Below are positions 52,957 to 63,700 of a DNA stretch of 64,000 bases, piece after piece. Source of the DNA: an uncultured Clostridium sp. (lineage in GTDB: Bacteria; Bacillota; Clostridia; UBA1212; UBA1255); NCBI GenBank assembly GCA_900543695.1, contig UQSG01000011.1:3214-67213 (forward strand), given 5' to 3'. A program made the position numbers and the translations under genes. Under the pieces are notes generated by a model. The model was not told where the DNA came from. It saw nothing but the letters and a program-made list of their open reading frames with translations, and did not search any database. Each line of letters begins with the position of its first letter. The stretch's first letter is position 1.

Positions 52957-55026
52957 ATGAAAAGTTCTGATTTACGAAATGTTGTTCTGCTGGGGCACGG
53001 CGGCGTCGGCAAAACATCCGCCGCAGAAGCCATGCTGTATAACGCAGGCGCGACGGACCGCCTCGGCAGGATTAACGAGGGCAACACCGTACTTGACTAT
53101 GATCAGGAAGAAATTCGACGGCAGGCATCTGTAAGCCTGGCGATTGCCCCCTTCGACTGGAAGAATTCTACTGTAAATATTATAGATACTCCTGGATATT
53201 TTGACTTTGCGGGAGAAATGCTCGAGGGCGTTTCCGTAGCTGATTCCGCAGTAATTGTCGCCGCGGGCGCGATGTCCGTTGGAACAGAGAAGGCATGGGA
53301 TTTTGCAAACAGCAGAAATCTGCCGCGCGTCATATTTGTCAACAAAATGAACGACGATACGGCGGATTTCGATAAAATATACGGCGAGCTGAAAGACGTG
53401 CTGGGCAGGTCCTGCGTTGCGCTGCAGCTTCCGATCCGCAAAAATAACAAATTAGTCGGAATTGTGGACGGCATCACAATGGAAGCCAGTATGTTTGATC
53501 AGGACGGGAACCTTACCGAATGCGAAATGCCCGAGGAGCTGAGAGCGCAGGCGGAGGAAATCAATAATAATCTTTCCGAAATCGTAGCGGAAACCGACGA
53601 CGCGCTGATGGAAAAGTTCTTCGGCGGCGAAAAATTCACGAAGGAAGAAATCATCAGAGGACTTAAAATTGCGATTAATCATTGTACATGTGCTCCGGTA
53701 TTGCTTGGCTCCGCCTATGAAAATATCGGTATTAAAAAGCTGATGGACTTTATCGTGGACTATATGCCGTCCCCGCTTGAACGCACGGTTCTCGACTATA
53801 CGGACGCCAGCGGAGCGCAGAAGCAGATGAAGCCCGATCCCGACGGGCATCCCACGCTGTTTGTTTACAAAACGATTGCGGATCCTTTCGTTGGCCGCCT
53901 GTCGCTCTTCCGCGTCTGCTCGGGCACGCTGAAGCCCGATACGGTTTTATATAACGCAAACAAGGGGGCAGACGAACGGATTGCACAGATCTTCGTGCTG
54001 CGCGGCAGGAAACAGATCCCCGTTAAGGAATTGGTCTGCGGCGATCTGGGTGCCGTTGCCAAGCTGAACGTGACGGTCACTAACGATACGCTCGGCTCCA
54101 AGTCGAATCCGATTCTGTTGGCGCCCACCGTTTTCCCGAAGCCTCAGCTGACGCTCGGCATCGCGCCGAAGGCCAGAGGCGACGAGGAAAAGATCAGTTC
54201 CAGCCTCAGCAAGCTGCGGGACGAGGATCCTGTGATCAGCTTTTATCAGAACGCGGAAACCGGGCAGATGCTGATTTCCGGCCTCGGAGACCAGCATATC
54301 GACGTAATCGTAAATAAGCTGAAGAACCGGTACGGCGTATCCGTTCAGCTTGAGGATCCGAAAATCCCGTACAGAGAAACGATCCGCAAGAAGGTCTCTG
54401 CGGAGGGGCTCCATAAGAAGCAATCCGGCGGCGCAGGGCAGTATGGAAAGGTCGTGATTGAATTTGAACCCGGGGAGAAAGAAGAACTGGAATTCTGCGA
54501 GCGTGTGTTCGGCGGCGCGGTGCCGAAGCAGTTTTTCCCGTCTGTGGAGAAGGGGCTGCAGGAAAGTGTCCGGCACGGCGTGCTTGCAGGATATCCAGTC
54601 GTCCATCTGAAGGCGACCTTGGTAGACGGAAAATATCATCCAGTTGATTCCAAAGAGGTTGCGTTCGTATCCGCTGCGAAGATTGCGTTTAAAGCGGGCA
54701 TGAAACAGGCGGCTCCAGTGCTTTTGGAGCCCGTGGAAAGCGTCAAGGTATATATTCCGGATCGTTATATGGGAGATGTAATCGGAGACCTGAACAAGCG
54801 AAGAGGCCGCGTGCTCGGCATGAATCCGTTGGAAAATGGCATGCAGGAGGTCGTTGCGGAAGTGCCGTATGCGGAGCTGTTCAAATACGCGACGGATCTG
54901 CGCTCGATGACGCAGGCAAGAGGCTCCTTCGATACCGAATTTGCTCGGTATGAGGAAGTGCCGGACAATATTGCGCAGAAGATCATTGAAGAAGCAAAGC
55001 GGCATATGAGCGAGGACGAGGATTAA
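52957..55026 (+). CDS. Elongation factor G paralogue
   Basis: 689 residues from ATG at 52957, seven bases after AGGAGG; the ATG at 52951 is only one base from that site. A translational GTPase with G1 'GHGGVGKTS', G3 'DTPGYFDFAGE', G4 'NKMNDDTADF' and domain IV 'KKQSGGAGQYGKVVIEFEP'. The G1 box differs from canonical EF-G ('GHVDAGKTT'), and no rpsL-rpsG-tuf neighbours are present, so it is the second, FusA2-type copy. Its role (translocation variant or stress factor) is unproven. The strong promoter argues for good expression. Confidence 0.88.
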   Translation: MKSSDLRNVVLLGHGGVGKTSAAEAMLYNAGATDRLGRINEGNTVLDYDQEEIRRQASVSLAIAPFDWKNSTVNIIDTPGYFDFAGEMLEGVSVADSAVIVAAGAMSVGTEKAWDFANSRNLPRVIFVNKMNDDTADFDKIYGELKDVLGRSCVALQLPIRKNNKLVGIVDGITMEASMFDQDGNLTECEMPEELRAQAEEINNNLSEIVAETDDALMEKFFGGEKFTKEEIIRGLKIAINHCTCAPVLLGSAYENIGIKKLMDFIVDYMPSPLERTVLDYTDASGAQKQMKPDPDGHPTLFVYKTIADPFVGRLSLFRVCSGTLKPDTVLYNANKGADERIAQIFVLRGRKQIPVKELVCGDLGAVAKLNVTVTNDTLGSKSNPILLAPTVFPKPQLTLGIAPKARGDEEKISSSLSKLRDEDPVISFYQNAETGQMLISGLGDQHIDVIVNKLKNRYGVSVQLEDPKIPYRETIRKKVSAEGLHKKQSGGAGQYGKVVIEFEPGEKEELEFCERVFGGAVPKQFFPSVEKGLQESVRHGVLAGYPVVHLKATLVDGKYHPVDSKEVAFVSAAKIAFKAGMKQAAPVLLEPVESVKVYIPDRYMGDVIGDLNKRRGRVLGMNPLENGMQEVVAEVPYAELFKYATDLRSMTQARGSFDTEFARYEEVPDNIAQKIIEEAKRHMSEDED

Positions 55027-55033
55027 GAAACGA

Positions 55034-55062
55034 TTGACAGAATCTCCACGATTTAATACAAT
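55034..55062 (+). promoter_or_regulatory. Promoter of citrate synthase
   Basis: TTGACA (55034-55039), 17-bp spacer, TACAAT (55057-55062). The predicted start (~55068) falls inside the left arm of a 12-bp dyad. Confidence 0.75.
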
Positions 55063-55064
55063 AA

Positions 55065-55093
55065 GCCATTATATCTGGAAAAGATATAATGGC
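55065..55093 (+). promoter_or_regulatory. Start-site dyad / 5'-terminal mRNA hairpin of citrate synthase
   Basis: GCCATTATATCT / AGATATAATGGC, perfect 12-bp arms around GGAAA, placed exactly at the predicted start and ending 16 bases before GGAGG. It may be a repressor site or a hairpin at the mRNA 5' end. It is not a convincing terminator: the stem is AT-rich and followed only by TTTCGC. Confidence 0.55.
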
Positions 55094-55122
55094 TTTCGCA
55101 TTTCATTTTGGAGGAATGGGAC

Positions 55123-56511
55123 ATGTATCATCAGTACAGTGATTCGATCTTTGCGCATTATGAGGATTTTATACGAGATATGTCGGAAACGGCAGTCGCA
55201 TCGGATTCCTTTGACCCGGCGCTGTATCAGAAATATAACGTCAAGCGGGGACTGAGGAACGCAGACAGTACGGGCGTTCTGGTAGGACTGACCAGCATTG
55301 GCGACGTACGTGCGTACATCATGGAAGAAAATGAAAAGGTTCCGATCGACGGCAAGCTTTTATACAGAGGAATCAGTATCGAGCATCTGGTGGACGGCTT
55401 TGAAAAGGACCGGCGGTTCGGCTTTGAAGAGACCGCATACCTTCTGATCACCGGGAAGCTCCCGGATGACCGACAGCTTGAAGAGTTCAAATCCCTTCTG
55501 GACGAGTGCAGAAAGCTGCCCGACGGATTTGCGGAAGATATGATCATGAAGGCGCCCAGCAACAATATCATGAACAAACTGGCGCGCTGTGCGCTGGCCT
55601 CCTATTCCTATGACAGCAATCCGGACGATATTTCATATGAAAACGTACTGCGGCAGTGTATCCGTCTGATCGGACAGATGCCGACAATGACCGCGTACGC
55701 ATATCAGGCGAGAAATCATTATTATTATGACAAGAGCCTGTATATCCATAATCCGCAAAAGGGCCTTTCTACGTCGGAAAATCTGCTTCAAATGATTCGG
55801 CCGGACAGCAGGTATACGAAATTGGAGGCGGAAATCCTCGATCTTGCCCTCGTACTCCACGCCGAGCACGGCGGAGGCAACAATTCGTCTTTTACCGTCC
55901 ATGTTGTGACCTCGACGGGAACGGACACGTATTCTGCCATTGCGGCGGCGATCGGCGCTTTAAAAGGGCCGAAGCACGGCGGCGCAAACCTCAAGGTAAT
56001 GGACATGATGGAGGACATCAAAGCGCATGTCGGGGATAAGCGGGATAAAGGCAGAATCAAGGATTATCTGATTCGTTTGCTTAATAAAGAGGCGTACGAT
56101 GGATCGGGATTGATTTATGGCATTGGACATGCCGTATACACAAAGTCCGATCCGCGGGCCAAGCTCCTGAAGCGGAAGGCGGAAGAGCTTGCGGCTGCGC
56201 TCGGCGGCGAATGGGAGGAAGAGTTTAACTTTTATAAGACGGTGGAGGAACTGGCGCCGTCGGCTTTCGAGGAATATAAAAACTCCTCAAAGGTAATGTG
56301 TGCAAACGTAGACTTTTATTCTGGTCTGGTCTATTCAATGCTGAATATCCCAAAAGAGTTATTTACGCCGATTTTTGCGATCTCCAGGATTGCCGGCTGG
56401 AGCGCGCACCGGCTGGAGGAACTGGCGGTCAGCAACCGCATCATCAGACCGGCATATAAAAATGTGGGCAGAAAACAGCCGTACGTCGATTTATCGGACA
56501 GGAGGGAATGA
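55123..56511 (+). CDS. Citrate synthase
   Basis: 462 residues from ATG at 55123, eight bases after GGAGG (55110-55114). It condenses oxaloacetate with acetyl-CoA (or a related acyl-CoA). The catalytic residues are visible as His in 'AEHGGGNNSSF', His in 'GPKHGGANLKVMDMM' and Asp in 'CANVDFYSGLVYSML'. The ~50-residue N-terminal extension is typical of the Clostridia type. No aconitase or isocitrate dehydrogenase gene is adjacent. Methylcitrate synthase cannot be excluded. It overlaps the leuS start region. Confidence 0.92.
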   Translation: MYHQYSDSIFAHYEDFIRDMSETAVASDSFDPALYQKYNVKRGLRNADSTGVLVGLTSIGDVRAYIMEENEKVPIDGKLLYRGISIEHLVDGFEKDRRFGFEETAYLLITGKLPDDRQLEEFKSLLDECRKLPDGFAEDMIMKAPSNNIMNKLARCALASYSYDSNPDDISYENVLRQCIRLIGQMPTMTAYAYQARNHYYYDKSLYIHNPQKGLSTSENLLQMIRPDSRYTKLEAEILDLALVLHAEHGGGNNSSFTVHVVTSTGTDTYSAIAAAIGALKGPKHGGANLKVMDMMEDIKAHVGDKRDKGRIKDYLIRLLNKEAYDGSGLIYGIGHAVYTKSDPRAKLLKRKAEELAAALGGEWEEEFNFYKTVEELAPSAFEEYKNSSKVMCANVDFYSGLVYSMLNIPKELFTPIFAISRIAGWSAHRLEELAVSNRIIRPAYKNVGRKQPYVDLSDRRE

Positions 56512-56513
56512 CC

Positions 56514-58949
56514 TTGAAGGAAAAAATTTTTGAATACAGGCCGGCTGAAATCGAGGCAAAATGGCAGAAAATCTGGGAAGCTGAAAAAGCGTTTGAAGCG
56601 GTGATCGACCATCAGAAAAAGAAATTTTACGGGCTGATAGAATTCCCGTACCCTTCTGGAAACGGGCTCCACGTCGGACATCCAAGATCTAACACGGCGA
56701 TGGACATTATCGCCAGAAAACGCAGGATGGAGGGCTATAACGTGCTGTTCCCGATCGGATGGGATGCGTTCGGCCTTCCGACCGAAAATTACGCGATCAA
56801 AAACAAGGTTCATCCGGCAGAGGTTACGGCGAAAAATATCGCCCATTTTAAAGAGCAGCTGAAACGGCTCGGATTCTCCTTTGACTGGTCGCGGGAAATC
56901 AATACGACGGATCCGGCTTACTACAAATGGACGCAATGGATTTTCCTCAAGCTGTTTGAAAAAGGTCTGGCTTATAAAGCCGAAATTCCGATCAACTGGT
57001 GTACGGAATGTAAAGTAGGCCTTGCAAACGAAGAGGTGGTTAACGGCGTCTGCGAGCGCTGCGGCGGAGAGGTCGTCAGACGGGTAAAATCCCAGTGGAT
57101 GCTGAAAATTACGGATTATGCGCAGAAACTCCTCGATGGTCTGGAGGATGTCGAATTTATCGAAAAGGTTAAAACGCAGCAGCGGAACTGGATCGGCAGG
57201 AGCGAAGGCGCAGAGGTGAATTTTACCGTTCCCGCGGCAAAGGCCTTCGGAGACGGAATCCTGACGGTTTACACAACGCGTCCCGATACGTTATTCGGCG
57301 CCACCTATATGGTGGTTTCGCCCGAGCATCCGATGATCGAAAAATTAAAAGATCAAATTGAGAATTATGACGAGGTGCTTGCATATAAAGCGGAAGCGGC
57401 CAAAAAGTCTGATTTTGAAAGAACGGAAATGGCAAAAGAAAAAACTGGCGTGCCGCTGAAAGGAATTACTGCTGTCAATCCTGTGAACAATAAAGAAATT
57501 CCCGTTTGGATTTCGGATTACGTATTGATTTCGTACGGAACGGGAGCCATCATGGCGGTTCCGGCACACGATGAGCGAGATTGGGAATTTGCAAAAAAAT
57601 TTGGCCTGCCGATCATTGAAGTCGTGAAAGGCGGAGACGTTGAAAACGCTCCGTATACCGATATTGAGAGCGGCGTGCTGACAAACTCCGGATTCCTGGA
57701 CGGTCTGAGCGTAGCAGAAGCCAAAAAGACTATCATACAGTGGCTCACAGAGCGCGGATTTGGACATCGGAAGGTAAATTACAAGCTGCGTGACTGGGTA
57801 TTCAGCAGACAACGATATTGGGGAGAACCGATTCCGCTCGTATATTGCCAGCATTGCGGTTGGGTTCCGGTGCCGGAAAAGGAGCTGCCCGTGAAGCTGC
57901 CGGAAATCCGGAATTATATGCAGACGGACAGCGGCGAATCTCCCCTTGTGAACGTACCGGAGTGGGTTCATACGGTATGCCCGAAGTGCGGCGCTCCGGC
58001 AGAACGGGAGACGGATACGATGCCGCAGTGGGCAGGCTCCTCCTGGTATTTTATCCGCTACTGTGATCCGCACAACGATCGGGAATTTATCTCCAAAGAG
58101 GCAATGGATTATTGGCTTCCGGTAGACTGGTACAACGGAGGAATGGAGCATACCACGCTGCATCTGCTGTACTCCCGCTTCTGGCATAAATTCCTGTACG
58201 ATATCGGAGCGATTTCCTGTCCGGAGCCATATATCAAGCGAACATCGCACGGTATGATATTAGGCGAAAACGGTGAAAAAATGTCGAAATCCAGGGGCAA
58301 CGTTATCAACCCCGACGACATCGTCCGGGAGATTGGAGCAGACGCCTTCCGTGTATATGAAATGTTTATGGGAGCCTTCGATCAGGCGATCCCGTGGTCC
58401 ACGCAGGGAGCAAGAGGCTGCTACCGCTTCCTGGACAGAGTCTGGAAGCTGCAGAACCTTTTGACGGAGGAGGAAGAATTGTCGGAAGCGCTCAAGGCTT
58501 CTGTACACGGCACCATCAAAAAGGTCTCGGAGGATTACGAGAAGATGAAGTTCAATACCGCGATTGCCGCGATGATGTCGCTTGTAAATGAAATATACGC
58601 GCGCGGCAGCGTTACAAGAGGAGAGCTCCGGGCACTTCTTCTGCTGCTGAATCCCGCGGCGCCGCATATTACCGAAGAAATCTGGCAGCAGCAGGCGCTT
58701 TCCGATCAGCCGATTTATCGCTCGCAGTGGCCGTCGTACGATGAAAAGGCCATGGAGCAGCAGGAAACGGAAATTGCCGTACAGATCTGCGGTAAGATCA
58801 AAATGAAGCTTATGGTACCCTCATCATACGGAAAAGAGGAAACAGAGCGCTTCGTGCTGGAAAATGATGCTGTGAAGGCGCTGATTGCAGGCAGGGAGGC
58901 TCGTAAGATCATTGCTGTCCCGGGAAGACTTGTTAATATTGTAATATAA
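56514..58949 (+). CDS. leuS: Leucyl-tRNA synthetase
   Basis: 811 residues. The ribosome binding site GGAGGG (56501-56506) is almost touching the ATG at 56508, which overlaps the upstream stop, so the TTG at 56514 is taken; either is possible. Class I motifs are 'PYPSGNGLHVGHPRS' (HIGH box) and 'GEKMSKSRGN' (KMSKS). A CP1 editing domain lies between (~225-420, with 'TRPDTLFGATYMV'), and zinc-type Cys pairs occur in 'CTECKVG' and 'CERCGG'. Length and order are normal. The gene is followed 12-18 bp later by argS. Confidence 0.96.
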   Translation: MKEKIFEYRPAEIEAKWQKIWEAEKAFEAVIDHQKKKFYGLIEFPYPSGNGLHVGHPRSNTAMDIIARKRRMEGYNVLFPIGWDAFGLPTENYAIKNKVHPAEVTAKNIAHFKEQLKRLGFSFDWSREINTTDPAYYKWTQWIFLKLFEKGLAYKAEIPINWCTECKVGLANEEVVNGVCERCGGEVVRRVKSQWMLKITDYAQKLLDGLEDVEFIEKVKTQQRNWIGRSEGAEVNFTVPAAKAFGDGILTVYTTRPDTLFGATYMVVSPEHPMIEKLKDQIENYDEVLAYKAEAAKKSDFERTEMAKEKTGVPLKGITAVNPVNNKEIPVWISDYVLISYGTGAIMAVPAHDERDWEFAKKFGLPIIEVVKGGDVENAPYTDIESGVLTNSGFLDGLSVAEAKKTIIQWLTERGFGHRKVNYKLRDWVFSRQRYWGEPIPLVYCQHCGWVPVPEKELPVKLPEIRNYMQTDSGESPLVNVPEWVHTVCPKCGAPAERETDTMPQWAGSSWYFIRYCDPHNDREFISKEAMDYWLPVDWYNGGMEHTTLHLLYSRFWHKFLYDIGAISCPEPYIKRTSHGMILGENGEKMSKSRGNVINPDDIVREIGADAFRVYEMFMGAFDQAIPWSTQGARGCYRFLDRVWKLQNLLTEEEELSEALKASVHGTIKKVSEDYEKMKFNTAIAAMMSLVNEIYARGSVTRGELRALLLLLNPAAPHITEEIWQQQALSDQPIYRSQWPSYDEKAMEQQETEIAVQICGKIKMKLMVPSSYGKEETERFVLENDAVKALIAGREARKIIAVPGRLVNIVI

Positions 58950-58967
58950 TCAGGAAAGGACTTGCTT

Positions 58968-60695
58968 ATGAATTATAGAAAAGCAGCGGCGGAAGCAGTC
59001 GCCTCCGCTCTGAATTCACAGCAGATTACTGCGGAGCAGGCGGAACGTCTGATGACCGTTCCGCCGAACCCGGAGATGGGAGACATCGCGTTTCCGTGTT
59101 TTTCCCTCGCAAAACAGTTCCGCAAAGCGCCTCCGCAGATCGCGGCGGAGCTTCAGCGGAGCCTTTTGGAATCCCCCGAAGCCGGAAGCATTTTCCTGAA
59201 AGTGGAAGCCGTCGGGGGATATTTGAATTTTTATCTGAAGCGCGGCGCGCTGGTCAGGAGCGTCATTTCGGAGGTGCTGTCCAGAGGAGAGGATTACGGA
59301 AAGACTGAGGAAGGCAAGGGAAAACGTATCCTGGTAGAGTTTTCATCGCCGAACATTGCAAAGCCGTTTCATATCGGACATCTTGTTACGACAGCTCTGG
59401 GAAGCTCCATCGAGCGGATTTATGCGTTTCTTGGATATGATACGGTCAAAATCAATCATATTGGGGATTGGGGAACGCAGTTCGGAAAGCTGATCAGCGC
59501 CTATAAAAGGTGGGGAGATGCGGCTGCAATCCAAAAGGATCCGATCAACGAGCTTTTGAAAATTTATGTGAAATTCCATACAGAGGCGGAGCTGCATCCT
59601 GAGCTGGAGGACGAAGCCAGGCTGTATTTTAAAAAGCTGGAAGAGGGAGACGCGGAGGTTCGGGCGCTCTGGCAGTTCTTTGTCGATGCAAGCCTGCAGG
59701 AATTCAACCGGATTTACCGGCTGCTGGACATTACCTTCGACTCCTATGCGGGAGAGAGCTTTTACTCAGATAAAATGCCTGAGGTGGTGGAGCTTCTTAA
59801 GGAGAAGCATCTGCTGGAGGAAAGCGACGGCGCACAGGTCGTACGCTTCGAAGAGGATCGTCTTCCGCCCTGCATCATCCTGAAATCCGATGGGACTACG
59901 ATTTATGCGACGCGTGATCTGGCGGCTGCAATCTACCGGAAAAGAACGTATGATTTTTATAAAAACGTCTACGTTGTAGGAACACCGCAGGCGCTGCACT
60001 TCAAGCAGATTTTTGCCGTCCTGGAGAAAATGGGATACGAATGGGCAAAGGACTGCGTTCACGTCGGCTTCGGGTACGTCCGCTTCCCGGACAGAGTGCT
60101 TTCGACGCGCCACGGCGACGTGGTGCTTCTTGAGGACGTGCTGCAGGAATCGATTGAAAAAACAAAAGAGGTTATAAAAAACAGCTCGACGAGTAAAAAT
60201 ATTGATGATCTGGACGAGGTCGCGGAAAAGATCGGCGTCGGAGCGATTCTGTATTCATTCCTGAAAAACGGCAGGGAAAAGGATATTATTTTTACCTGGA
60301 AGGACATCCTTGACTTTGAGGGAGAATCGGGGCCATACGTGCAGTATGCCTATGCAAGAGGCAGAAGCGTTCTGCGGAAAGCGGCGGAAAGCGGGATCGA
60401 CTATACGGCGGCCGATTTGTCTTTAGCAGACGGCGCCGAAGAATTTGAACTTGCAAAGCTGATTCACTCCTACGAATCCGTTGTCAGGGAAGCGGCGCAG
60501 AAATATGAGCCCTGCTGCGTAACCCGCTTCGTAACAGATCTTGCGCAGTCGTTCAATAAATTTTACAATACGTGCAGCATCATGAAATCGGAACCGGCGC
60601 TCCGGGACGCAAGACTGATGATTACGGAAGCGGCCTGTACTTGTATCAAGTCGGCCCTGCATCTGATCGGGGTACGCGTGGTAGAAAAAATGTAG
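58968..60695 (+). CDS. argS: Arginyl-tRNA synthetase
   Basis: 575 residues from ATG at 58968, after AGGAAAGGA; a TTG at 58962 is in frame but closer to the site. Class I synthetase that needs tRNA for activation. The N-terminal Arg_N domain (~1-90) is followed by 'SSPNIAKPFHIGHLVTT' (HIGH), 'GDWGTQFGKL' and the DALR anticodon domain (~455-575, 'YVQYAYARGRSVLRKAA', 'NKFYNTCSIM'). The KMSKS motif is the loose type ('RFPDRVLSTRHGDVV'). Likely co-transcribed with leuS. Confidence 0.96.
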   Translation: MNYRKAAAEAVASALNSQQITAEQAERLMTVPPNPEMGDIAFPCFSLAKQFRKAPPQIAAELQRSLLESPEAGSIFLKVEAVGGYLNFYLKRGALVRSVISEVLSRGEDYGKTEEGKGKRILVEFSSPNIAKPFHIGHLVTTALGSSIERIYAFLGYDTVKINHIGDWGTQFGKLISAYKRWGDAAAIQKDPINELLKIYVKFHTEAELHPELEDEARLYFKKLEEGDAEVRALWQFFVDASLQEFNRIYRLLDITFDSYAGESFYSDKMPEVVELLKEKHLLEESDGAQVVRFEEDRLPPCIILKSDGTTIYATRDLAAAIYRKRTYDFYKNVYVVGTPQALHFKQIFAVLEKMGYEWAKDCVHVGFGYVRFPDRVLSTRHGDVVLLEDVLQESIEKTKEVIKNSSTSKNIDDLDEVAEKIGVGAILYSFLKNGREKDIIFTWKDILDFEGESGPYVQYAYARGRSVLRKAAESGIDYTAADLSLADGAEEFELAKLIHSYESVVREAAQKYEPCCVTRFVTDLAQSFNKFYNTCSIMKSEPALRDARLMITEAACTCIKSALHLIGVRVVEKM

Positions 60696-60716
60696 CTGCC
60701 TGCAAGAGGTGTCTTT

Positions 60717-63700
60717 ATGAAAAAAAAGTTTGCGTCGATCGTGGTTTCGTTTCTGGCGGCCTGCTTCTGCCTTACAGCATGGCTTCCGGAACCGGCCGGC
60801 GCGGTATTTTTGGAAGATTATGTAGAACAGTACATGAAAGACACCACGGATCCTGCTGCCGTATACGCAGTGGTTCTGACGCTGGAAGACAGGCCGCTTT
60901 CCGAATATGAAGCGGCGCGGCGGCTGGGCACCGGCACGTTTGTACAGACGGCGGAGGGACAGGAAAGATACCGTGCCCTGATTGAAAAACAGGATGCACT
61001 TTTGACAGAACTGGAGACGGTGCTTGCGCGGAGCGTCACGGCCGCTTACCGCTATACGGCGGCGTTGAACGGGATCTGCATTTATCTCTCGCAGCCGGAA
61101 TCGGAACGGGTGCTGGAGCACGCCGCTTCGCTGGGATACGATGGAATGTATTTGGCATCGGCCGCCTTCACTCCTGAATCGAGGCGATCTGATCTGCCGG
61201 CGGCGTCTGGCTCTGAACCACGTGCCGATGCCTCCGGTTCTGCCCTGGAGTACGTAGGCAATGACGGAACATACGGCGACGGTACGGGAACGGTCGTGGC
61301 GGTTATTGATACTGAGCTGGATTTCAGGCATGAATATTTTACGATGAAAGAGCCGGGAACGGGCCGGCTGACCAAGGCGTATGTGGACGGGATTTCACCG
61401 TATCTTTCTACGGCGAGCTTTCAGAGGGACTCGTATTATGTCAGCGAAAAGCTGCCGTACGTCGCGAATTATGAAAATTATACGGCAAACACATATTGTG
61501 ACGCGCAGGATATCGTGCATGGCTCTCATGTTTCCGGAATCGCCGCCGGTAACGGCGCGGGTGCTTCCGGCAGCCGCTATCAGATCAGCGGAAACGCCCC
61601 AAATGCACAGCTTGTTTTTATGGGAAACGCGCATTTGCGCGACGAGACATTGTTTGCCTCGTTCGACGACTGCCTTTATCTGGAAGTCGACGTCGTCAAC
61701 TGCAGCTTCGGCGCCGAGGGCGTGATGCTGTACGGGAAAACGGATGCCCTGGAGTTTGAACGAAAAATCGTGGAAAATCTGGTGGAAGCGGGCATCCAGG
61801 TCTGTGCCGCCGCCGGGAATTCCGATAAATATGCGCTTGGCGGGAACGCGCTTCTGAGCCATCCTGCATATTCCATTCCGGGATATCCGTACAATATTCC
61901 GCAGACGCTGACGATCGCATCGGCGCAGAATCCGTTTTCCATCCAAACGGCGCTTGAGGCTGCTGACGGCTCCCTTTTTGTCGGACTGATCAACAGCGGC
62001 TTTGATTCCGAAGAACTGGAAGGGCTTTCCGCGGAATACGCCGTCATCCCCGGCATTGGATCGGCAGCCGATTTTGAGGGGATCGACGTTTCCGGAAAAT
62101 ATGCGCTCGTGCGCAGAGGGGAGATCTCCTTCGAAGTAAAATCAAAGAATGCCGCCGATGCTGGGGCGGCAGGAATCATCTTTTACAACAATATAGAGGG
62201 AGAATCGCTTTCCGCTGCCGCGGGCAGCGTGCTGCCGGGACTTATGGTTTCTCTGGAGGATGGCGAGGCAATGGCCGCTCTGGAGGAAAAAACGGTACGA
62301 TTCAGGACTTTTTATTCACAGCAGGAAGGAGAGCCCGAGGTCAGCGCTTTTACGAGCTGGAACTGTTCCAATCTGCTGACTTTAAAGCCGGATCTGCTTT
62401 GCTTTGGAGGGAATATTTATTCCTCCGTCCCGGATAACGCATATGAATTTTTCAACGGCACTTCGATGGCGACGCCGCAGGCGGCGGGCCTGTATGCCAT
62501 TCTGAAGCAGAATGTTATGCAGCAGAAGACAAAATACGGGATCGAGGGGCAGTCGGATTATCCCGGCATAATTTCGAAGCTGCTGATGTCTACGGCGCAT
62601 CCTGTCTCAGATTCTACAAGCCGTACGGTCATTTCCCCGCGCCGTCAGGGAAACGGGGTGCCGAATGTCAAAGACGCGCTGGAAACGCCGGCTTATATAT
62701 ATACTGAAAGCGCAGCGGATGAATACCGGCCGAAGCTTTCCCTGGGAGACGACGCAAAACGCACCGGAAAATTTTCGTTTGCGTTTTTTGTGAAAAATGT
62801 ATCGGACACAGAGGTGACGTACACGCTTTCTTATGATCTCATTTCAGATGCGGTTGTGGGAGACGCAACGGAAGACCGCTCCGACGACGCGCTGGCGGGC
62901 TATGCCAGAAATCTCTCGGGAAACGTGAGCTTCCGGGATTCCGACGGTATGGAGATTAAAACGGTTACGGTTCCGGCAGGAGCCGAGGCTCGAGTAGAAG
63001 CGTTCGTATCGCTCAGCAAAGCGGACATGGATTATATGGATCGCTATTTTGAAAACGGCACGTATGCCGAAGGCTATATTTATTTAAAAAATAACGAAAA
63101 TCCGGATCTTTTGCTTTCATTTATGGGGTTTTATGGCTCCTGGCTCGACAGCCCCGTTTTTGACGCCTTCCTTTATGACGGCGGCGAGGCGTTCTTCGAA
63201 CCGACCTATCTGTATGCGGACGGCGGCCTGATTCTTGGCATGAATCTGATGGATCTTTTCGCCGGGGAGGAAACACCTGCCGTTACGGTCCCCTATTTTT
63301 CTCCGGACGGAAACGGCGTGCTTGATTCGTTTTCCGTCTCGACAACGCTTCTGCGGCCGGTATATGATCTTACCTTAAAAATTTATAACGAGGACGGAGA
63401 GCTTGTATACGAACAATTTGCTGGCGACAGCGGCTCCTGGGCCGCCGATCGGAATGCGCCGCTTTCCCAGGTAAAGCTTGACTGGGACGGGAAAGATACG
63501 GATGGACTGGTTCATAGCGGGAAAACGTATCGGATGGAATACACCTGCAGAGTAGTGCCTGACGGCAGCGCCTGGACCCATGCGCAGCTGCAGATCGTAA
63601 TCGATACGGAAAATCCGGAGGTACGAACGGTTTTCCTAGGAGAAACGGCCGATGGTACGGAGCTGCTTTATGTAAATGCAGAGGATCAGGGGGAGATACA

